This document shows positions 1 to 12,274 of a stretch of DNA of 64,000 nucleotides, piece by piece. The notes under the pieces were generated by a model. That model did no database searches, was not told the DNA's origin, and was given only the letters and a program-made list of their open reading frames with translations. Position 1 is the stretch's first letter, and each line of letters opens with the position of its first letter. Position numbers and translations under genes: made by a program. The stretch covers positions 93,358-157,357 of the forward strand of contig JABAQN010000029.1 of the NCBI GenBank assembly GCA_019187495.1, written 5' to 3'. This DNA comes from Steroidobacteraceae bacterium. Its GTDB lineage: Bacteria; Pseudomonadota; Gammaproteobacteria; Steroidobacterales; Steroidobacteraceae.

Positions 1-336
1 GCGGAAGAGCCCATAGGTGTCGCAAAACCCCTCGGCCACCCGCAAACGTCCAGCCAGACCCTGCTCGGCGGGCTCCAGCCGCAGGACCTCGGACTCCCGT
101 CGCCAGAGGCACACGAAAACGGCCGCATCCTCGCGCAGCGGTTCGTTCTTCCACAGGAAGGTCACCTGCACCGGACTCTTGCCGCGGTGGCGAACAGGAA
201 CTTCCCCCGCTTCCGATCGATACAGCCCCCGAATTCCGTGGTCCGTGAGACCGGTGAGCTGGCGTATGAGACCCGTTCTCACCTCATGCCGCAGCAGCTC
301 CCGACCTACCTGCTGTTGTCGATGCTCAAGGTCCAT
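1..336 (-). CDS. FlhC-like transcriptional regulator, 3' part cut by window edge
   Basis: The frame is open for 112 codons from an ATG at 336 to the left edge, with GGGAAAGG just upstream as a ribosome binding site. Residues about 14-45 (ELLRHEVRTGLIRQLTGLTD followed by GIRGLYR and G-x-VP) resemble the FlhC pattern of a conserved Arg, a TGL element, LYR and G-x-x-P; a W-x-N element follows, as in FlhC. FlhC is normally about 190 aa and has a C-terminal zinc site, which lies outside the window. FlhC/FlhD-type activators are known in integrative conjugative elements (for example SetC/SetD of SXT), and the neighbouring metal operon fits that setting. Assignment is by motif recall and is moderate. 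Confidence 0.5.
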   Translation of the reverse strand, partial: MDLEHRQQQVGRELLRHEVRTGLIRQLTGLTDHGIRGLYRSEAGEVPVRHRGKSPVQVTFLWKNEPLREDAAVFVCLWRRESEVLRLEPAEQGLAGRLRVAEGFCDTYGLFR

Positions 337-390
337 TTGCGCCTTTCCCCGAGCGAGACATGCATTTATGCTGGAAAACGACGGAAAATG

Positions 391-414
391 AATTTGGGAT
401 CTTTTTCCCAAATT
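391..414. promoter_or_regulatory. Inverted repeat upstream of FlhC-like gene
   Basis: Arms AATTTGGGA (391-399) and TCCCAAATT (406-414) are perfect 9-bp complements around a 6-nt TCTTTT centre. The site is 55-80 nt upstream of the FlhC-like start, in an AT-rich patch, so an operator or promoter element is plausible. A terminator-like hairpin is the alternative. Seen in sequence; function inferred. Confidence 0.35.
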
Positions 415-1681
415 TGCAAGATGGCATTTCGGGCGTTCTGCGCGACTCCTCACTTACCGCGCCAAGGGAACTTCCATGCCTGAGCCGACCAGGACGGTCT
501 TCGCCCCCGCGCTTCAAGACGCAGTGGGCGCCCTGAATCTCCTCTGTCTCGAGGAGTTCACGATGGCGGCCGCGCTGGAGTCACCCGCCTCACCGGCCTT
601 CATTCGAGAGCATCGGGCAATCTGGATTAGTGGATCGGGCGCCGGCCGCAGAGCTGTGAGTCAGGTCGTGCCTGTCGTTCTTATAGATCTCGCCCTCTTC
701 GCGGAACACCTGAGTCTCGAGTCGCAGCCACCGAAGGAAAGCACGGGCCTTCAGCGGCGAACCACTTCCGCCGATACGTTCTCCTGGCATCAAAAGGATC
801 GGCTTCTGGATGCCCTCAGCGCGCTTCTGTGGCGATGCTCCCACGCCCCACTCGCAAGCGCCTCTCTCGCGATGGGCTTGCCGGTGGTCGGTGCGCAGAC
901 CCTGCGGAGAACCGAATGGCACTCGCGTGCCACGCTGGAATCGGTGCCGCTTCCCGCGCCGCGCTGGACTGCCAATTTGACTTACTGGCGCCTTATCGGG
1001 ACGGGATGCGCAACGGGATCGGCCGAGCTGGTCTCTCAGGCAAGCCGATGGTCGTTGCAACTCACAGGCGGACGTGACTCGAGAAAGGCTAACGAGACTG
1101 AAGGAGCTCAATCAGCTCGACCATGATCGAGCGGGCTACGCTATGGCAATTGAAAGGTCTGCGTCTATTTCGAATCACGCGGTCCTTGCGGATTCAAGTA
1201 CCTGTTCAACTCCTGCATGAACCTCGTTCCCTGCTCTCGGCAAAATGCTCGAAACTTGCCCAATTCAGCCGCCCATTGACTACGGTCAGAGTCGGTTGAA
1301 GGTCGAGAACCCCGCCTTTGCTTGTTTCTCACCGACACTCTCCTTAGTCACGGTAGGCATGACGTTACGCCCGGCGATGCTGGAGACAAGACGCAAATCG
1401 ACGTTGAACGAGACCCATTGACGACTTGACCATTTCCCCTGCCCATTCGAAGCCTCAATTGCGTGGATGGGTCTGCAGGTTCTGCACCGAGGTCTCAGTC
1501 GCCCCCGCGACAATGCCCAGTGCCGGCGCGAACGAGTCATCTCTATGGCTGAGGACCACATGATCTGGTTTTGCAGCCCACCTGCGGTTCATGACGACAT
1601 CTGTGGTCGCTGCTCAAGCTGTAGAGAGGACAGCACAGATTCGGGGACCCTGGTGAGTCCGCTGTCGTCACCAAACCCCGA
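415..1681. other. 1.27 kb without recognisable gene (decayed accessory DNA)
   Basis: No frame here gives a protein I recognise. Open frames exist on both strands, the longest being a plus frame at 476-1126 (216 codons, preceded by AAGGGAAC) and a minus frame at 590-1111, but they overlap and both have low-complexity, non-conserved translations. Base composition is clearly lower in GC than the core genome to the right. I read it as remnant or rapidly diverging DNA between two accessory genes. Confidence 0.5.
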
Positions 1682-4126
1682 TCACGTGCCGATGGGGTTT
1701 CGATAACTCAACAGACGAAGCGCGTTGATGACTACCAGCAGTGTCGAACCCTCATGAATGAGCACAGCGGGTCCGATCCCCAATCCCAGCACGGTGGCAG
1801 GGACCAGGAAGGCCACGACACCTAGGCTGACGACGATATTCTGCTTGATCACGCTGCGCGTGTGCCGGCTGAGGCCCACGGCGAACGGCAAATGTCGCAG
1901 ATCATCGGCCATCAGCGCCACATCGGCCGTCTCCAGCGCGACGTCCGAACCCGCTGCGCCCATCGCGATACCGACCGTGGCATTCGCCATGGCGGGCGCG
2001 TCGTTGACGCCATCGCCGACCATCGCGACCTTGTTCGCTTCGCGCAATACCCGAACGGTCTCGACCTTGTCTTCCGGCATGAGATCGCCGCGCGCTTCGT
2101 CCAGCCCCACTTCAGCCGCAATCGCGTCAGCCACGCGCTGATGATCGCCCGAGAGCATGATCATGCGCTGGATTCCGAGTCCGCGAAGCGCTTGCAGCGC
2201 AGCTTTCGCACCTTCGCGCGCGGTGTCGAGCAGACCAATGGCACCCAAGTCCCGATCACCGATCCGCACCACCATGCTCGTGCGCCCCGCCTCCCGGAGC
2301 TGCGCGATGGCGCTGGCCGCTGCACTGCCCAATGGACTGATGCCCTCGACTCCGAACATCTCAGCCTTGCCGATCCACACCGTTTGCCCCGCCAAAGTCG
2401 CTTTGACGCCTCGGCCGGTCAGGCTTTCGAGGTCGGAGGCGAGTGGAATATCGCGCGCGCCCAATTTTGCTCGCCCGTCGCGGGCGATTGCAGCAGCAAG
2501 GGGGTGATCGCTTAGAGACTCCACCGCCACGGCGACGGCCAGCAGTTCCTCCTGCGTCGCGCCGTCTAGCGCGATCACGTCCGTGATTCGCGGGCGCCCT
2601 TCAGTCAGCGTGCCGGTCTTGTCGAAGGCCATCAGACCCAGCGAGCCCAACTCTTCCAGCGGAGCGCCCCCTTTAATCAGCACTCCGCCACGCGCCGCGC
2701 GGGCGATGCCCGAGAGCACCGCACTCGGTGTGGCAATGGCGAGCGCGCATGGACTGGCCGCCACCAGAACCGCCATCGCCCGGTAGAAGCTATCGCGGAA
2801 TGGTTCATCGATCACGACCCACGCAAACAGCATGATCGTGGCCAACAGCAGCACAGCCGGCACGAAGATCCGCTCGAAGCGGTCCGTGAATCGCTGCGAG
2901 GGCGCCTTGCGCGTTTCGGCCTCGCTGACCATACGCACAACGCTCGCGAGCGTGGACTCGTTTGAAGTGCGCGTCACCTCCAGCTCGATGACACCGCTTC
3001 CGTTGATGGTTCCGGCGAAAACCCGCGACGCTGCGTCCACACTGTCCGGTCGCAGGCGTGCGGACGCAGCGTCCAACACCGCTCGCTTGTCTACCGGGAT
3101 GCTCTCGCCAGTCACCGGCGCCTGATTGACGCTGGAGGTCCCTTGCACCACGAAGCCATCCGCGGGCAGCCGCTCATTCGGTCTGACCACGAGGACGTCT
3201 CCAATGCCGAGCGCCTCCACCGCAACTTCCTGCAGTTCGCCGTCCCGCTTCACGCGCGCCGTCTTCGGTGCCAGTTCGGCCAGCGCTTCGATGGCGCGCC
3301 TGGCGCGTCCCATCGCGTAGTGCTCGAGCGCATGTCCCAGGCTGAAGAGAAACAGCAGCAGAGCGCCCTCCGCCCATGCCCCGATCGCTCCGGCACCTGC
3401 CGCAGCCACCAGCATGAGCGTGTCGATCTCGAAGCGCTTCAGCCGCAGGTTCTCGATCGCCTCGCGCAAAGTGTAGAAGCCGCCGAAAAAGTAGGCCGCC
3501 CAGTAGAACCCGGTGGGCAACCACGATGGGGACGCCGGCACAAATCGGGCAATCAGGAATCCCCCGAGGAGGAAGGCTCCGCTGAACAATGAGAAGAGGA
3601 GCTCCGTATTCGATCCGAGCAATCCTTCGTGGTGGTGCTCCTCTGAAGCGCCTCGCTGCCCGGAGTCCTGAGCCTCTTCGCTCACGCCGACCTGCCATCG
3701 CTCGAGCTCCCGCCGAAGCTGCTGTTCCGAGATCTTGTAGCGATCGAATTCGATTCGAACGTTGCCGGTGGCACTCGCTTCGGCCTCGATGACACCGGTC
3801 AGAGCGGTCAATGCATCCGAGATCGTTCTCGCACGGCGCTGATGTGCGATGCCCTGGGTGCTCCACAGAAGATGCCCAACCTGCTTGCTGATCCCCGCGC
3901 CCGCGCTTCGAACCACACTCTCGATTCGGCGCAAGGGGATCTTCTGGCGATCGTAATGCACACACAGCTGCGCACGGGGCTGCCCACGGGAAGCCGCCTT
4001 CACGTGAACTTCCACGATGCCGTCGATCGCCCGCAGACTGCGAGTCAGCCTCTCTACGCAGGCATCCGACTCATCGGGAATGCGCGGAAGCAGCACTTCG
4101 AGATCGAGGCGCAGTTTCTCAGTCAT
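1682..4126 (-). CDS. P1B-4-type heavy-metal translocating P-type ATPase (CzcP-like)
   Basis: Inner-membrane ATP-driven exporter of divalent metal such as Zn, Cd or Co. The N-terminus (1-150) has two ferredoxin-like HMA-type segments without CxxC motifs, then a short HHH element near residue 164. Core motifs are TGES (339-342), SPC in the metal-binding helix (458-460), DKTGT with the phosphorylated Asp (502-506), GDGVNDAP, and HEGST in the last membrane helix (791-795). SPC plus HEG-S/G-T is the signature of the P1B-4 class (CoaT, CzcP), not the CPC of ZntA/CadA. It is the last gene of the czc-type operon, so it probably lowers cytoplasmic metal while CzcCBA clears the periplasm. Substrate is inferred. 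Confidence 0.9.
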   Translation of the reverse strand: MTEKLRLDLEVLLPRIPDESDACVERLTRSLRAIDGIVEVHVKAASRGQPRAQLCVHYDRQKIPLRRIESVVRSAGAGISKQVGHLLWSTQGIAHQRRARTISDALTALTGVIEAEASATGNVRIEFDRYKISEQQLRRELERWQVGVSEEAQDSGQRGASEEHHHEGLLGSNTELLFSLFSGAFLLGGFLIARFVPASPSWLPTGFYWAAYFFGGFYTLREAIENLRLKRFEIDTLMLVAAAGAGAIGAWAEGALLLFLFSLGHALEHYAMGRARRAIEALAELAPKTARVKRDGELQEVAVEALGIGDVLVVRPNERLPADGFVVQGTSSVNQAPVTGESIPVDKRAVLDAASARLRPDSVDAASRVFAGTINGSGVIELEVTRTSNESTLASVVRMVSEAETRKAPSQRFTDRFERIFVPAVLLLATIMLFAWVVIDEPFRDSFYRAMAVLVAASPCALAIATPSAVLSGIARAARGGVLIKGGAPLEELGSLGLMAFDKTGTLTEGRPRITDVIALDGATQEELLAVAVAVESLSDHPLAAAIARDGRAKLGARDIPLASDLESLTGRGVKATLAGQTVWIGKAEMFGVEGISPLGSAAASAIAQLREAGRTSMVVRIGDRDLGAIGLLDTAREGAKAALQALRGLGIQRMIMLSGDHQRVADAIAAEVGLDEARGDLMPEDKVETVRVLREANKVAMVGDGVNDAPAMANATVGIAMGAAGSDVALETADVALMADDLRHLPFAVGLSRHTRSVIKQNIVVSLGVVAFLVPATVLGLGIGPAVLIHEGSTLLVVINALRLLSYRNPIGT

Positions 4127-4157
4127 GGTGATCCCGGTGGCCCACGAGGGTTACCTC

Positions 4158-4814
4158 TCAGTCAATGGCCCGGGCCACTTCCGCCATCACCATTTCGCGC
4201 AACATGACTGGATCTGGCTTGGGCAACAGTTTGCCGTTCACGTAAAAGGTGGGCGTGCTCTTGATGCCGACCGTGCGCAGATCCGCAATGTCCTGCGCGA
4301 TGCGTTTCTCAGTGACATCGGACGCTACGTGCGCACGCGCGCGCTCCAGATCGACGCCCGCCTGGGCTGCCACTTGCCAAGCTCGTTCTGGATCAGGGGT
4401 GTCATGGTTGGCCCACATCGGTTGGGTCTCGAACATCGCAGTCAGGACGTCCTCGAACTTGCCTTGATCGCGCGCAGCCTCGAGGATGCGGACAGCATCG
4501 ATCGAAATCTGTCCATGGAAGGGCACGTATCGCACGACCAGTCTCACCTCGCCCGCATGGTCGGCGAGGATCTGCTTCACGTGCGGATAGATGGCGCGAC
4601 AACCCTCGCACGCGGGATCGAGGAACTCGACGATGGTCACGGGCGAAGTGGGTGAACCGATCACCGGCGAATGGGAACGCACGAGCGCATCGCCCAGGGA
4701 ATCTCGATGATCGGGCGCGGGACGCTGCTCATGACGATTGAAGCCATAGATCAGCAGCGCAATAACTGCCGCCACCGACACTGCCGCAATGGCCATGATG
4801 ACTGGACGCTTCAT
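4158..4814 (-). CDS. DsbA-family thioredoxin-fold protein, membrane anchored
   Basis: A 218-aa protein with an uncleaved-looking N-terminal hydrophobic segment (5-24) and a periplasmic thioredoxin fold. The redox motif is C69-E-G-C72 after the conserved IVEFLDPAC context, and the cis-proline loop is STPTFYVNGK near residue 185. This matches DsbA/DsbG-like thiol oxidoreductases ('thioredoxin domain' proteins). It sits 31 nt upstream of the P-type ATPase and 52 nt downstream of the DUF411 gene, inside a metal-resistance operon, so it may maintain thiols of periplasmic metal-handling proteins. That role is inferred from position. Confidence 0.85.
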   Translation of the reverse strand: MKRPVIMAIAAVSVAAVIALLIYGFNRHEQRPAPDHRDSLGDALVRSHSPVIGSPTSPVTIVEFLDPACEGCRAIYPHVKQILADHAGEVRLVVRYVPFHGQISIDAVRILEAARDQGKFEDVLTAMFETQPMWANHDTPDPERAWQVAAQAGVDLERARAHVASDVTEKRIAQDIADLRTVGIKSTPTFYVNGKLLPKPDPVMLREMVMAEVARAID

Positions 4815-4866
4815 CGAATCATTCCCCCGCTGAGTAAGCTAACCCATTTCACTTGGCAAGCCAGAT

Positions 4867-5328
4867 CTAGACGCCGTGCCCCGGAGCGCTCGATGGAGCG
4901 CTCCAGGGGACGGTTCTCCCATCGGGCATCGCCAGCAGCAAGTGGCTGGAAGTTGCGCTGGACGCCTGGGCACTCGAACCTGGCTGCCTGTCCTCCTCCT
5001 GGATCAGCCCCTTTGCTCGCGGCCGAAGAGTCGCCAACGACTTGAGACTTGCTGGATCCACATGTCCTTCGACGAAGTAGCCCAGGTAGACGCCCAGGTG
5101 ACAGCCGGAGTATTGCCGCGGTACGTCGCGCTGGCGCCGAAGATAGCGAAGCGTCTCCACCTCCCTCAGCACGACGGTATACCCGGCTTGCTCCAGATCT
5201 TTCTTCCATTGGAAGGCACACGTGCATCCATGACGACGATAGACCCTCACCAGTTGCTCCGCGGGCGTCCACACCGAGGTATCCACCGCAATCAGTGCCA
5301 GCAGGAGCACGCCGAGGGCAGCAAACAC
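4867..5328 (-). CDS. DUF411-like metal-binding protein, membrane anchored
   Basis: A hydrophobic anchor (1-16) is followed by a DUF411-like domain: C35 and C37 in HGCTCAFQW, C76 in YSGCHLG, GYFVEGHV (83-90) and a KGL element near 107. DUF411 proteins of metal clusters normally start this domain with CGCC-x-W, so one cysteine is missing and the spacing altered. The start is uncertain. GTG at 5328 cuts the hydrophobic segment, whereas the frame stays open upstream into the end of czcA without an ATG, GTG or TTG giving a better start. It lies between czcA and the DsbA-like gene; a periplasmic metal-binding accessory role is inferred. Confidence 0.6.
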   Translation of the reverse strand: MFAALGVLLLALIAVDTSVWTPAEQLVRVYRRHGCTCAFQWKKDLEQAGYTVVLREVETLRYLRRQRDVPRQYSGCHLGVYLGYFVEGHVDPASLKSLATLRPRAKGLIQEEDRQPGSSAQASSATSSHLLLAMPDGRTVPWSAPSSAPGHGV

Positions 5329-5429
5329 GAACAGTGACGCCCCGACGTACCCCCGCAGTCCACCTTGATCGGCGACCTCCCGGTCAGCGACCTCTTTTCG
5401 ACCTGAGCCGCTCTGAGCCCGCTTGGCGA

Positions 5430-8594
<3,165 letters not shown>

Positions 8595-8601
8595 TCAGAC
8601 C

Positions 8602-9642
8602 TCAGTGCCCGTGATCCGCTTCGCCCTTGCCCATCTCGGACTTGAGGGTGAAGCTGTTTCGGGTGGCGTAGGATTCGCCCACGCTGAGACCCTCGATGAT
8701 CTCGACGATCTCTCCATCGGTACGGCCGCCCCTGACCGCGCGAGGCTCGAAGCCATGTTCATCTCGCACGAACACGACAGTCTTGCCCTCTACGGTCTGC
8801 AGGGCCGCGGACTGAACCGCGAGGGGCACCTCGGCACTCGAGAGCACAACATCGGCACCGACATACAGACCGGGTGGCCACTTTTGATCGCGGTTTGCGA
8901 GCTGCACCCGGGCAACCAGTGTCTGGTTGCTGCTGCTGCCGAAGGGAGCGACGTAGACGACCTTTCCCTCCGCTGACAATCCGGTATCCGCGCTTCGGAC
9001 TCGAACGGTCTGACCCACCTTCACTTTGGCGAGGTCGCGCGGAAACACCGAGAGTTCGACCCATACGGTCGAGAGATCTGCCACCGTGAACAGGACTTTC
9101 TCGGCACTCTGTTCCCCTTCGTTTGCATTGCGTGCCGTGACGACGCCATCGATGGGGGACACCACGGCGTAGGTTTGCAGGCTCTCGTTGCTCTCCACGG
9201 TCGCCAGCGTCTCCCCGCGCCGCACCGAATCGCCGACGCGCTTCCTGACGCTGCGGATCGCGCCCGGGAAGCGCGCCGTCACATCGAGTACGCGCTCGGC
9301 ATTGGGTGCTATCACGCCGTAAAGCGAGAGGTGCTCCTTGAGCTGCGCAGCTCCGGCCTGAGCGACTTCGATTCCCCCGCGCTCGATCTGCTCTTCCGTC
9401 AGCGCGATGGATTGCGCTTCCTCGGTGTGCTCGCCTTCCTCGGCATGCCTTTCCTCCTCATCGTGGCGCTCCCCTTCTGCGTGTGCATCGCCTTTCGGCT
9501 GGGCAGCGGAATTCTTGCCCGCCGCCGCATCCGCATCGGGCGTGCCTGAGCTACACCCGGCCAAAGGCCACAGCAGGAGAGTGGAGACGATGGCGGCTGC
9601 CATTCGAGTCATCCGATTTCGCTCGACGTCAGTACTGATCAT
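8602..9642 (-). CDS. czcB: CzcB-type periplasmic membrane fusion protein
   Basis: A 346-aa adaptor of the CzcCBA complex. A lipoprotein signal ends at the LAGCSSG lipobox (cysteine near 29), followed by a His/Glu-rich metal-binding stretch (about 50-75, several HAE/HDE units). Then come barrel-sandwich (lipoyl-like) and beta-barrel domains typical of RND adaptors (VVSPIDGVVTARNANEGE; PGLYVGADV). The ATG overlaps the czcC stop by 4 nt (ATGA), indicating coupled translation; an in-frame ATG at 9612 is an alternative start. The His-rich segment suggests direct metal capture in the periplasm, as known for CzcB. Confidence 0.92.
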   Translation of the reverse strand: MISTDVERNRMTRMAAAIVSTLLLWPLAGCSSGTPDADAAAGKNSAAQPKGDAHAEGERHDEEERHAEEGEHTEEAQSIALTEEQIERGGIEVAQAGAAQLKEHLSLYGVIAPNAERVLDVTARFPGAIRSVRKRVGDSVRRGETLATVESNESLQTYAVVSPIDGVVTARNANEGEQSAEKVLFTVADLSTVWVELSVFPRDLAKVKVGQTVRVRSADTGLSAEGKVVYVAPFGSSSNQTLVARVQLANRDQKWPPGLYVGADVVLSSAEVPLAVQSAALQTVEGKTVVFVRDEHGFEPRAVRGGRTDGEIVEIIEGLSVGESYATRNSFTLKSEMGKGEADHGH

Positions 9643-10934
9643 GGCAACGGTGCCTCGAGATTCTGAGTAGTGAGGGGTTCGCTTGTGAGTCGCTCGATTT
9701 CTGCAAGAAGACGGTGGTAGTCGGCAGCGGCTTCGATGGCCGCCTCGCTCACCGCGAGCAAGTCCTGCTGTGCGGTCTGCAGCTCGAGAAATGAGAACCG
9801 GCCGCGCTCATAGCCGGCTCGAGTCTGTGAAAGGGCCTCCCGGGCCTGCGGAATAGCTCGATCGCGAAGGGCAATCGCCCGGTCCTTGGCCGCGTATGCC
9901 TCCCTGTAGAGCGCGAAGAGCGTGCCCAGCGTCCGCGCCTTGCTCGCTTCCCTGTTCGCATCGACCTGCGCCCTTCGCGCACGCGCCTCGGTGATGGCCC
10001 CCTGGTTGCGATCGTAAATAGCCAGAGGCATCGAGAAGCCGGCAACCAGTGCGGCATCGCTCGATTCCTCGAAGCGACGCACTCCGACACTGAAGGCCAC
10101 GTTGGGTCGAGTCTGGACTCGCGCGAGACGCAGCTCGGCATCCCGCATCCGTGCCTCGCTGGCAAAGCGAAGGATGTCGGGCGTGCGTTCGATCTTGGTC
10201 GAAAGGGACTCGAATGAGTCTATCGGCTCGAACTTAAACAGGTCCGCGGTTGCACGCGAGAACTGAGCGTCGATGCGCCCCCAGCTGAGCGCCAATGCGC
10301 TTCTTGCGGTCTCGAGTGCAATGTCGGCCTGGCGCTGTTCGATCTGCGCGCGTGTCAGATCGATTTGCGCTCTACTCTCCTCTGCCACTGGCGAGCGACC
10401 GGATTTGACTCGTGCGGCGATCGCCTGCTGGGTCTTCTCCGCCAGCGACGTGTGTTCGGTGGCAAATCCTACTTTCTCCTGGGCCGCCACCACATCGATG
10501 TACTTGCGGGTGACGTCGGCCAGCAGGTCCAGCTGGCGGGCACGAAGTTCCATTGACACGGCTTCGCTATCGATCTCGGCGATCGAGCGCCGAAGATCCC
10601 GTTTGCCGCCAAGCTCCACGACCTGGCTGAACGCCAGGGTGGTCTCGAGCGAATCCACTCCCTGATACGGTCCACCGCCCGCGAAATTCTCGAGTTCGAT
10701 CGAGATTTCCGGATTCAGCTTCTTGTTTGCCTGAACAACGCGCGCCTGTGCAGCCGTCAGCTCATAGCGACTTGCCGCCAGTTCGGGATTGGCCGAAAGC
10801 GCGGCGTCCAGCGCCTGCGCAAGTGTCAGCGGACCTTGGGGTTCAAGTCCTTGCGCAGCCCAAGCCGTCGACGAGACGACAGCCAGCGTTGCGATCAGGC
10901 ACGCGCCACCTGCGCGTGCGAGTCGAATTTCCAT
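9639..10934 (-). CDS. czcC: CzcC-type outer-membrane efflux protein
   Basis: A 431-aa TolC-superfamily channel with a signal peptide (cleavage expected near AWA, about residue 27). It has two repeats of long coiled helices rich in Ala/Glu/Arg, including the LTLAQALDAALSANPEL start typical of outer-membrane efflux proteins. It provides the outer-membrane exit for CzcBA. It lies 70 nt downstream of the czcI-like gene and overlaps czcB by 4 nt. Confidence 0.9.
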   Translation of the reverse strand: MEIRLARAGGACLIATLAVVSSTAWAAQGLEPQGPLTLAQALDAALSANPELAASRYELTAAQARVVQANKKLNPEISIELENFAGGGPYQGVDSLETTLAFSQVVELGGKRDLRRSIAEIDSEAVSMELRARQLDLLADVTRKYIDVVAAQEKVGFATEHTSLAEKTQQAIAARVKSGRSPVAEESRAQIDLTRAQIEQRQADIALETARSALALSWGRIDAQFSRATADLFKFEPIDSFESLSTKIERTPDILRFASEARMRDAELRLARVQTRPNVAFSVGVRRFEESSDAALVAGFSMPLAIYDRNQGAITEARARRAQVDANREASKARTLGTLFALYREAYAAKDRAIALRDRAIPQAREALSQTRAGYERGRFSFLELQTAQQDLLAVSEAAIEAAADYHRLLAEIERLTSEPLTTQNLEAPLP

Positions 10935-11004
10935 GAAATCCTCCGGCGCCCGTGCAGAACTCGCACGTGCGCATCAGTGACAAGAGTCAGTGAATCAGGG
11001 AGGA

Positions 11005-11412
11005 CTAGACGGGAGGTCCGCGCAGCGGCGGACGAAAGAACACGACAGGGCCAGCATGAGCAAGCTGGCTGCCGGGCAGGGCCACTTCATCGTACGACTG
11101 CAGGACGATCGCAGCGGCCGGGATTGCCACGGACGGCAACCAGAACTCATCGAAAGACGCCTTCTTCAGCAGGACTTCCGCTGCAGGCTGGATGTCTTTA
11201 TCGCCGGAGTGATCCGTTACGGGATCTGTTTCACACGGATGGGAACCAAGATCCGCGACATGAATCGTCGCCGGAGGCTCTTTCCCGTCGAAACAAAGGT
11301 GCGCATGCGCGTCCGCCACTCGCAGGATGACGAGCATCCACGCGAAAACGCAAAGCAGCATCGGTTTGCGACGGAGAAGCGACACGCCGCGAAGTATGCC
11401 AACTTTATCCAT
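11005..11412 (-). CDS. CzcI-like small exported protein of the metal operon
   Basis: A 135-aa protein with an N-terminal hydrophobic signal (about 18-33) ending at DAHAH. A His/Cys-containing segment (HLCFDGKEPPATIH, then HPCETDPVTDH), a second hydrophobic stretch and the C-terminus FRPPLRGPPV follow. Small proteins with this architecture and a Pro/Arg-rich end are common as first genes of czc-type operons (CzcI family). It is the first gene of the leftward operon. A regulatory or periplasmic metal-binding role is plausible; family membership is by resemblance only. Confidence 0.6.
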   Translation of the reverse strand: MDKVGILRGVSLLRRKPMLLCVFAWMLVILRVADAHAHLCFDGKEPPATIHVADLGSHPCETDPVTDHSGDKDIQPAAEVLLKKASFDEFWLPSVAIPAAAIVLQSYDEVALPGSQLAHAGPVVFFRPPLRGPPV

Positions 11413-11574
11413 CAGGATCGAGTGAACAAATGAGAAAGGCGTCTCGGTTGGGAGGCTAAGCGATTGACGCGGGTCGATTCGCTATAAAGAAGCGTGGAAC
11501 TACTGGTGGGTCAGGCGCAGGCCGACCCGCTGGCTCTGGTCGCATCCTGCCACCGGCCCCGCATCCGTCCATTT

Positions 11575-11817
11575 CTAACTTCTCGGGCCGTACAGGATGA
11601 TCGCCATGCCTATGATGGAGGCGGCACTGCCCACCAAATCCCATCGATGCGGTCGCACGCCCTCCACCGCCCACAACCACAGCACAGCGATCGCGACATA
11701 GAGGCCTCCGTAGGCCGCATAGGTGCGTCCCGCGGATGTCGGATGCAATGTCAATAACTAGGCGAAGAGCGCCAGGCTCACTGCAGCGGGCAGCAGAGCA
11801 GTGCGATCAACGCGCAT
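11575..11817 (-). pseudogene. ynfA: ynfA (UPF0060) remnant: truncated, with TAG in place of a conserved Trp
   Basis: Reading leftward from an ATG at 11817 gives LLPAAVSLALFA, then a TAG stop (11758-11760), then [20 protein letters not shown] and the rest of a YnfA C-terminus ending ILYGPRS before the stop at 11575. In YnfA proteins the position of the TAG is a conserved Trp (TGG), so it is a one-base nonsense change. The first 40 or so residues are also missing, with a TAA upstream in frame. YnfA is a small inner-membrane protein of four helices. This copy cannot make a full product and marks decay at the edge of the metal island. Confidence 0.8.
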
Positions 11818-12274
11818 CAATTCGGCAGTTTGGAGGACCGTGACTATGGGCCACAATGTGGCCCTTTAGTCGCTGCAAGGGCATCCGCTGATACGCAGAA
11901 CATTCGCCTGATACCCGGCGTACCGGTATAGATCTGGTGTAGCCCCCCCGCTTCGCGAATAAGACGCTACAGAGGCCCTGCGAGCGTTGGCCTGCTCCGG
12001 GCATCATGAATGGCATGCGGCAGACCTTCCCAAGTGACGGTACTCCCGCCTGCACGCCGCTCTTGTGGGCATACGCAGAGTTCATGGCCCTGCTTGTTCG
12101 CCGCGACAGCCTATGCCTTGGTGTTGGGGGTATCTATGGGGCACGAAATTGAGATTGAGCCAAGCCAACTGCCATAGAAACAGGGAGTTGGACTGGTCTA
12201 TCGAGTCCTCTCCTGGCACCAATCCCGGGTTTCCAGGCGCTGTGGCATCGATCGGCGCGCGCCGAAAGCAAAAT
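11818..12274. other. 457 nt without recognisable gene; contains a short perfect inverted repeat
   Basis: No conserved protein is visible in any frame. At 11848-11864 there is a perfect inverted repeat, GGGCCACA-A-TGTGGCCC (8-bp arms, 1-nt centre), without a following T-run. This segment sits between the ynfA remnant and the toxin-antitoxin pair and probably is part of the degraded island. Confidence 0.5.

Noticed and set aside
476..1126. Plus-strand open frame of 216 codons with AAGGGAAC before its ATG
   Set aside because: The translation shows no known domain and is overlapped by a 173-codon frame on the other strand; composition gives no clear coding signal.
11807..12085. Minus-strand frame of 92 codons
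   Set aside because: Overlaps the ynfA remnant and contains no recognisable motif.
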